Of a stretch of DNA of 64,000 bases, positions 59,204 through 64,000 are shown piece after piece. Made by a program: the position numbers and the translations under genes. The notes under the pieces were generated by a model that did not search any database, had not been told where the DNA came from, and was given only the letters and a program-made list of their open reading frames with translations. The DNA comes from Rhodoferax sp. (GTDB lineage Bacteria > Pseudomonadota > Gammaproteobacteria > Burkholderiales > Burkholderiaceae_C): the NCBI GenBank assembly GCA_029866205.1, contig JARWZT010000016.1, positions 1 to 64,000 on the forward strand, given 5' to 3'. How positions within the stretch are numbered: position 1 is the first letter of the stretch; each line of letters starts with the position of its first letter.

Positions 59204-60289
59204 ATGCAACAGCCCTATGTCCGCTTCGACCACGTAGAAAAAAGCTACGACGGTCGGCAGCTCGTGGTGCAAGACCTTAATCTTGATATTGCCCAGGGCG
59301 AGTTCCTGACCTTGCTCGGACCTTCGGGCTCGGGCAAAACTACCACGCTGATGATGCTGGCCGGTTTCGAGACCGCCACGGCGGGCGAGATCTACCTCGA
59401 TGGCAAGCCGATCAATCGCATCGCTCCCGAGCACCGCAACATTGGCATGGTGTTTCAGAGCTACGCGCTGTTTCCGCACATGACGGTGGCCGAGAACGTG
59501 GGCTTTCCTTTGAGTGTGCGCGGCGTGACCGGCCACGTGGCGCACGAGCGCGTCATGCGCGCGCTGGACAAGGTGGGTCTGAAAGGATTTGAGGCACGCC
59601 GCCCGGCGCAAATGTCCGGGGGACAGCAGCAGCGCGTGGCTGTGGCTCGTGCGCTGGTGTTTGAGCCGCAACTGGTGCTGATGGATGAGCCGCTTTCGGC
59701 TTTGGACAAGCAGCTGCGCGAGCAGCTGCAGTACGAAATCAAGCGCCTGCACCACGAGCTGGGCATCACCGTGGTCTATGTCACACACGACCAGACCGAG
59801 GCGCTGGCCATGTCAGACCGGGTCGCCGTGTTTCACCAGGGCCGCATCCAGCAAATCGACACGCCCACGCAGCTCTACGAGAGTCCGTCCAACGCTTTTG
59901 TGGCGCAATTTATTGGCGAGAACAACACCTTGCACGGTCACGTGAGTGCAATGTCGGGTGCGACCTGCGAAGTCACGCTGGCCAATGGCGTACGTCTGGC
60001 CGCCCAGGCGGTGGGCGTGCAGCAGGTGGGCCAGGCAACGCGCCTGTCGATCCGCCCCGAGCGAATTCACCTGAACCCGCCGAGCGGCGCGGTCCAGACC
60101 CTGGTCACTGGCACGGTGGTCGATGTGACCTACCTCGGCCGCTACGCCCGCCTGCGCATGAACGCATGTGGACTCGAAGATTTCATCGTTACGCTTCCCA
60201 ACGATGGACGCGACCTCAGCCTGCAAGCCGGCAGCACTGCCACCCTCGGGTGGAATGTGGCCGACTGCCGGGCTCTGGACGGCGTGTAA
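59204..60289 (+). CDS. Polyamine-type ABC transporter ATP-binding protein, creatinase cluster
   Basis: ATPase subunit of 361 residues, PotA-like. Walker A GPSGSGKTT at 39-47, signature MSGGQQQRVAVARAL, Walker B LMDEPLSALD, and the switch His in VVYVTHDQTEAL. A C-terminal TOBE-type domain is present (LSIRPERIHLNPPSG). It starts 53 bases after creatinase and is the first gene of a four-gene importer. The substrate is probably creatine, creatinine or a related guanidino compound, judged from the neighbour, not from the sequence. Confidence 0.93.
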   Translation: MQQPYVRFDHVEKSYDGRQLVVQDLNLDIAQGEFLTLLGPSGSGKTTTLMMLAGFETATAGEIYLDGKPINRIAPEHRNIGMVFQSYALFPHMTVAENVGFPLSVRGVTGHVAHERVMRALDKVGLKGFEARRPAQMSGGQQQRVAVARALVFEPQLVLMDEPLSALDKQLREQLQYEIKRLHHELGITVVYVTHDQTEALAMSDRVAVFHQGRIQQIDTPTQLYESPSNAFVAQFIGENNTLHGHVSAMSGATCEVTLANGVRLAAQAVGVQQVGQATRLSIRPERIHLNPPSGAVQTLVTGTVVDVTYLGRYARLRMNACGLEDFIVTLPNDGRDLSLQAGSTATLGWNVADCRALDGV

Positions 60290-60322
60290 GGGCGGCATTC
60301 ATTCATCTAACAGGAAAATAGC

Positions 60323-61405
60323 ATGTTCAAGAAGATTCATTTAAGCGCTCTGACGGTCGTTAGCGCCGCCGTTATGGCCGTCCTGCCAACCACTGGCGCT
60401 GCGCAACAAGCGCTGACCGTGGCCTCATGGGGTGGCGCATACACCAACAGCCAGGTAGAGGCTTACCACAAGCCTTTCACCGCCAAGACCGGCACCAAGA
60501 TCACTTCGGTGGACTGGGGCGGCACCCTGGGCGAGATCAGCGCACAGGTCAAGTCTGGCAACGTGAAATGGGACGTGGTCGATCTGGAAGCGGCTGAAGC
60601 CCTCAAAGGCTGCGAAGAAGGCCTGCTGGAAAAAATCGACCCCAGCAAGCTGCCCGCTGGCTCTGACGGCACCCCGGCTGCCAAAGACTTCACCCCTGGC
60701 ATGATCCTGCCTTGCGCGATTGGCGTCATCACTTACGCCAACATCGTGGCGTATGACAAAGCCAAAATGGGGGCCAATGGCCCCAAGACCCTGGAAGACT
60801 TCTTCAACGTCACCAAGTTCCCTGGCAAGCGCGGCCTGAAAAAAGACCCCAGCGTGACCCTGGAATGGGCGCTGATGGCTGACGGCGTGGCTGTCGCCGA
60901 CATCTACAAAGTGCTCGCAACCCCCGCTGGCGTGGACCGCGCGTTCAAGAAGCTGGACAGCATCAAGAGCAGCATCGTCTGGTGGACCGCTGGTGCGCAG
61001 CCACCCCAGTTGCTGGCCGCCGGTGAAGTTGTCATGACCCACGCCTGGCACGGTCGCATCGTGGACGCCAACGTCAAAGAGAAGAAAGACTTCGCAGTGA
61101 TGTGGGACGGCCAGGTGCAGATCCCTGACCTGTACGCCATCATCAAAGGCACCAAAAACCTGGAAGCCGCGCAAGAGTTCATTCGCTTTGCCAGCAGCAG
61201 CCAGCCTTTGGCTGACCAGGCCAAGTACATCCCTTACGCGCCGACCCGCAAGTCGTCTTTGGCTTTGATCCCGGCTTCCAACCCGAACAAAGCCTGGTTG
61301 CCCAATGCCGGTCACCCTGGCCGCTCCATGCCCACGAACTCGCAGTTCTGGATGGAAAACCAGGACGACCTGAACAAGAAGTTCGCAGCCTGGTTGGCGA
61401 AGTAA
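60323..61405 (+). CDS. Polyamine-type ABC transporter substrate-binding protein, creatinase cluster
   Basis: Periplasmic protein of 360 residues with a signal peptide ending near TGAAQ. The mature protein starts ALTVASWGGAYTNSQVEAYHKPFTAKTGTKITSVDWGGTLGEISAQVKSGNVKWDVVDLEAAEALKGC, typical of the SBP_bac_8 family used for opines, betaines, polyamines and related amines. ETVNPA-like landmarks are replaced by WWTAGAQPPQLLAAGEVVMTHAWHGRI. It lies 33 bases after the ATPase gene and four bases before the first permease gene. Confidence 0.92.
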   Translation: MFKKIHLSALTVVSAAVMAVLPTTGAAQQALTVASWGGAYTNSQVEAYHKPFTAKTGTKITSVDWGGTLGEISAQVKSGNVKWDVVDLEAAEALKGCEEGLLEKIDPSKLPAGSDGTPAAKDFTPGMILPCAIGVITYANIVAYDKAKMGANGPKTLEDFFNVTKFPGKRGLKKDPSVTLEWALMADGVAVADIYKVLATPAGVDRAFKKLDSIKSSIVWWTAGAQPPQLLAAGEVVMTHAWHGRIVDANVKEKKDFAVMWDGQVQIPDLYAIIKGTKNLEAAQEFIRFASSSQPLADQAKYIPYAPTRKSSLALIPASNPNKAWLPNAGHPGRSMPTNSQFWMENQDDLNKKFAAWLAK

Positions 61406-61409
61406 GAAC

Positions 61410-62642
61410 ATGACAGCGATCAGCACACCGGACCTGGGGCAACGCCTGCGAAAAGCAGAACGGCGTGGCCATCTATGGGCCTATGCGCTGATCGCGCCAT
61501 TGTTCATCTTTGTCGCTTTGAGCTTTCTCTTGCCTCTGGGCACGGTATTGCTCAACAGCGTCTATGACCCGATCATTCCGGACAACCTGGCGCGCACCGT
61601 GCGTGCTCTGGATGCCTGGAATGGTCCCCGGGATCAGGCCCCACCCGAGCCGGTGTATGCCGCTTTGGCCCTGGACCTGAAAGAAGCGGTGCAGGAGCAA
61701 AAAGCAGGCTCCATTGCCAACCGCCTGAATATTGAAGAATCTGGCATGCGCGCGATTTTCATGCGCGCTGCGCGCCGTGTGGCGAGCCAGGAAGAAGGCC
61801 CTTGGGCCCCGTTTTTTGAATCCGCAGATCCGGCCTGGGCACAGCCTGCGGTCTGGGGCACGATCCGCAACCTGTCCTCACCTACCCATTCGCTGTTCTT
61901 TTTGTCCGCGCTGGACGCACGCCGTTTGCCCGATGGCAGCGTGGCCGCGCAGCCGGAAGACCAACGCATCCACATCACCATTTACCTGCGTACCCTGGGT
62001 GTCGCCCTGACGGTGACGCTGATGTGCATTTTGTTGGGCTTTCCGCTGTCCTACCTGCTGGCCCACTTGCGTGACAAAACCGCCAACTTGCTGCTGATTT
62101 TGGTACTGCTGCCGTTTTGGACCTCGCTGTTGGTCCGTACCACCGCCTGGATGGTGGTGTTGCAAAAAGAAGGGGTGATCAACTCCTTGCTGCAATCCAT
62201 CGGCCTGATTGCTGAGCCGCTGCCGCTGGTGTTCAACCGCTTTGGCGTGGTGGCAGCCATGACGCACATTTTGCTGCCCTTCATGATCTTGCCGATGTAC
62301 TCGGTCATGCGACAAATTCCGCCGTCGTATGTGCGCGCGGCGCGCTCGCTGGGGGCGAGCCCCACCACCGCTTTCCTGCGGGTGTACCTGCCCCAGTGCG
62401 TGCCGGGTGTGGGCGCAGGTGCCTTGCTGGTGTTCATTCTGGCGCTGGGCTACTACATCACGCCCGCGCTACTGGGGGGTTCGACCGACCAGATGATCAG
62501 CTACTTTGTGGCCGACAACATGGGCCGTTCGCTCAACTGGGGTTTGGCCTCGGCACTGGCGGCGATTTTGTTGGGCGCGGTGCTGGTGCTCTACGCGATT
62601 TACGACCGGATTGCCGGTCCTGGCAACCTCAAACTCGGATGA
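61410..62642 (+). CDS. Polyamine-type ABC transporter permease (PotB-like), creatinase cluster
   Basis: Membrane permease of 410 residues. It is longer than typical PotB because about 130 extra residues between the first helix and the core form a periplasmic region (YDPIIPDNLARTVRALDAWNG ... EDQRIHITIYLRTLG). The core has the coupling loop VRAARSLGASPTTAFLRVYLPQCVPGVGAGALLVFILALGYYITPALLGG. Its stop overlaps the next permease start (ATGA). Confidence 0.92.
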   Translation: MTAISTPDLGQRLRKAERRGHLWAYALIAPLFIFVALSFLLPLGTVLLNSVYDPIIPDNLARTVRALDAWNGPRDQAPPEPVYAALALDLKEAVQEQKAGSIANRLNIEESGMRAIFMRAARRVASQEEGPWAPFFESADPAWAQPAVWGTIRNLSSPTHSLFFLSALDARRLPDGSVAAQPEDQRIHITIYLRTLGVALTVTLMCILLGFPLSYLLAHLRDKTANLLLILVLLPFWTSLLVRTTAWMVVLQKEGVINSLLQSIGLIAEPLPLVFNRFGVVAAMTHILLPFMILPMYSVMRQIPPSYVRAARSLGASPTTAFLRVYLPQCVPGVGAGALLVFILALGYYITPALLGGSTDQMISYFVADNMGRSLNWGLASALAAILLGAVLVLYAIYDRIAGPGNLKLG

Positions 62643-63475
62643 GCAACTCTTCTTTACCCCTTTACACCACGCCAGTGCAGCGCATTGGCCATTGGTCCCT
62701 GCAGCTGTTTAGCGCCGCCGTGTTGCTGTTCCTGATTGCACCGGTCTTGGTGGTGGTGCCGCTGGCGTTCAACAACGAACCTTACTTTCATTTCCCGGTG
62801 CAGGAATACAGCCTGCGCTGGTTTCGCGACCTGTTTGGCAACCCGGTGTGGCTGCATGCCATCTACAACAGCGTGGTGACCGCCGTACTCGCCACACTGC
62901 TGGCGACCACCCTGGGCACCCTGGCCGCCGTGGGCCTGAACCGCAGTAACCTTCCGGGCAAACGCTTCATCATGGCGGTGCTGGTGTCCCCCATGATCGT
63001 GCCGGTGGTGGTGCTGGCGGTGGGCTCCTACTTCTTCTTCTCCAAGCTGGGCATTGCCAACAATCTGTTGGGCATTGTGCTGGTGCATGCGGTCTTGGGC
63101 ATGCCGTTTGTGGTGATCACCGTGACGGCCACCTTGGGCGGCTTTGACATGAACCTGATTCGCGCCGCACGCAGCCTGGGCGCCTCGCAGTTTCTGGCCT
63201 TTCGCAAGGTGATGCTGCCTATCGTCTGGCCGGGTGTGCTCTCAGGCGCGCTGTTTGCCTTTGCCACCTCGTTTGACGAGGTGGTGGTGGTGCTGTTCTT
63301 GGGCGGGCCCGAGCAGACGACCTTGCCGCGCCAGATGTGGACCGGCTTGCGGGAGCAGCTCTCGCCGACCATTCTGTCGGCCGCTTTCATGCTGATTTTG
63401 TTTGCCATCAGCATGCTTTTGCTGCTGGAGATGCTGCGTCGACGCAGCGTGGCCTTGCGCGGAGTCGTGGAATAA
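62639..63475 (+). CDS. Polyamine-type ABC transporter permease (PotC-like), creatinase cluster
   Basis: Membrane permease of 278 residues with six helices. The coupling loop RAARSLGASQFLAFRKVMLPIVWPGVLSGALFAFATSFDEVVVVLFLGG contains the FDE motif usual in PotC proteins. It completes the importer and is followed by a GlxA-type regulator after 11 bases. The ATG overlaps the PotB-like stop; a longer frame before it is not used. Confidence 0.93.
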   Translation: MSNSSLPLYTTPVQRIGHWSLQLFSAAVLLFLIAPVLVVVPLAFNNEPYFHFPVQEYSLRWFRDLFGNPVWLHAIYNSVVTAVLATLLATTLGTLAAVGLNRSNLPGKRFIMAVLVSPMIVPVVVLAVGSYFFFSKLGIANNLLGIVLVHAVLGMPFVVITVTATLGGFDMNLIRAARSLGASQFLAFRKVMLPIVWPGVLSGALFAFATSFDEVVVVLFLGGPEQTTLPRQMWTGLREQLSPTILSAAFMLILFAISMLLLLEMLRRRSVALRGVVE

Positions 63476-63486
63476 ACCACGGGTCA

Positions 63487-64000
63487 ATGGCTAAAACTCC
63501 GGCCAATCCACTGCCGGAGCGTCCGGTGCAAGCCCTGCGCTTTGGCTTTGTGCTGGCACCCAAATTTACGCTGGTGGCTTTTGCCGCCTTTGTGGACACC
63601 TTGCGCCTCGCGGCAGACGATGGCGATCGCAGCCGACCCATCGAATGCAGCTGGACCGTGGTCAGCCACGACATGCAAGCCATCCCATCCAGCTGTGGCG
63701 TACGGGTCCAGCCAACCGGCGGTTTACTTGACCCCTCCGAACTGGACTATCTGGTGGTGGTGGGTGGCCTGCTGGACGCGCTGCATTTGCCCACGCAACT
63801 GCAACACTACCTGGCGCACTGCGACACCTTTGGCGTGCCCCTGGTGGGCGTGTGCACGGGCAGCTTTGTACTGGCGCAACTGGGCTTGCTGCAGGGCTAC
63901 CGGGCTTGCATCAGCTGGTTCCATGTGGCCGAATTCCAGCGCCGCCACCCGCATATTGCCGCCAGCGCGGACACGCTGTACCTGGTCGATCGCAAGCGGC
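63487..64000 (+). CDS. GlxA-type (DJ-1/PfpI + AraC) regulator, cut by the window end
   Basis: N-terminal 171 residues of a second GlxA-type regulator. The visible part is a DJ-1/PfpI-like domain: ALRFGFVLAPKFTLVAFAAFVDTLRLAADDGDRSRP, LDPSELDYLVVVGGLLDAL, and GVPLVGVCTGSFVLAQLGLLQGYRACISWFH. Unlike the regulator upstream of creatinase, it keeps the cysteine of the GVCTG nucleophile elbow. The AraC helix-turn-helix expected at the C-terminus lies beyond the window. It begins 11 bases after the permease gene and reads in the same direction, so it may be part of the transcript. Confidence 0.88.
   Translation, partial: MAKTPANPLPERPVQALRFGFVLAPKFTLVAFAAFVDTLRLAADDGDRSRPIECSWTVVSHDMQAIPSSCGVRVQPTGGLLDPSELDYLVVVGGLLDALHLPTQLQHYLAHCDTFGVPLVGVCTGSFVLAQLGLLQGYRACISWFHVAEFQRRHPHIAASADTLYLVDRKR

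Noticed and set aside
1..64000. tRNA, rRNA, CRISPR, IS elements, integrases, toxin-antitoxin or phage genes
   Set aside because: None could be recognised by motif or repeat structure on either strand.

Overview
The window is GC-rich, densely packed chromosomal DNA from a betaproteobacterium, most likely Burkholderiales and probably Comamonadaceae (Rhodoferax/Polaromonas-like). This rests on gene families and gene order: an orphan Bug/TTT receptor, many IclR and GlxA-type regulators, LplT divergent from alr, and GlnE. It is inference, not a phylogenetic placement. I see no rRNA, tRNA, CRISPR array, insertion sequence or prophage. With the starts chosen here, no stretch longer than about 300 bases lacks a gene.

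Left part (1-16107). The end of glnE and a fumarylacetoacetase-family hydrolase are followed by a minus-strand VOC/MarC/double-thioredoxin-fold operon. Next comes a plus-strand periplasmic copper set (DUF2946, YcnI-like, PCuAC chaperone), a SIMPL protein and a small unknown gene. A long minus-strand operon then encodes a Tat-exported GMC-type flavin dehydrogenase (small subunit, FAD subunit, cytochrome c) interleaved with a ribbon-helix-helix regulator, a glyoxalase I, a second VOC protein and a 2OG-Fe(II) oxygenase. An adenine/adenosine deaminase, an AT-richer FMN split-barrel gene, a CapA-type protein and a small secreted protein complete this part.

Central part (16167-33456) is an organosulfonate catabolic island and the most interesting section. 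SauT-like sulfoacetate-CoA ligase, SauS-like acylating sulfoacetaldehyde dehydrogenase, a Bug-type receptor and an IclR regulator form one minus-strand block. A second IclR regulator, co-transcribed with a CobS/MoxR-like AAA+ ATPase and a CobT-like von Willebrand A protein, is divergent from xsc-pta-soeABC. Together these predict sulfoacetate to sulfoacetyl-CoA to sulfoacetaldehyde to acetyl phosphate plus sulfite. Acetyl phosphate then becomes acetyl-CoA, and sulfite is oxidised to sulfate with electrons going to quinone. Both IclR promoter regions contain a TTC-N9-GAA palindrome. The AAA+/vWA pair has no cobaltochelatase large subunit in the window and is a candidate metalloenzyme maturation system.

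Transport part (33621-43028). A spermidine/putrescine-type ABC importer carries an embedded FAD oxidoreductase. It converges on a TRAP transporter with fused small and large membrane subunits and a TatT-type lipoprotein.

Right part (43107-64000). Two cupins, two DMT exporters, a MipA/OmpV porin-like protein, an NhaR-like LysR regulator and a cysteine-free Rrf2 regulator come first. They are followed by a PQQ-type sugar dehydrogenase, cytochrome c and a TonB receptor that looks like the PQQ receptor PqqU/YncD. A (GGGT)4GGGG tract separates that receptor from alr. After lplT, a DMT transporter and glutathione peroxidase comes a creatinase locus: GlxA-type regulator, creatinase with all catalytic residues, a four-gene polyamine-type ABC importer, and a second GlxA-type regulator cut by the window edge.
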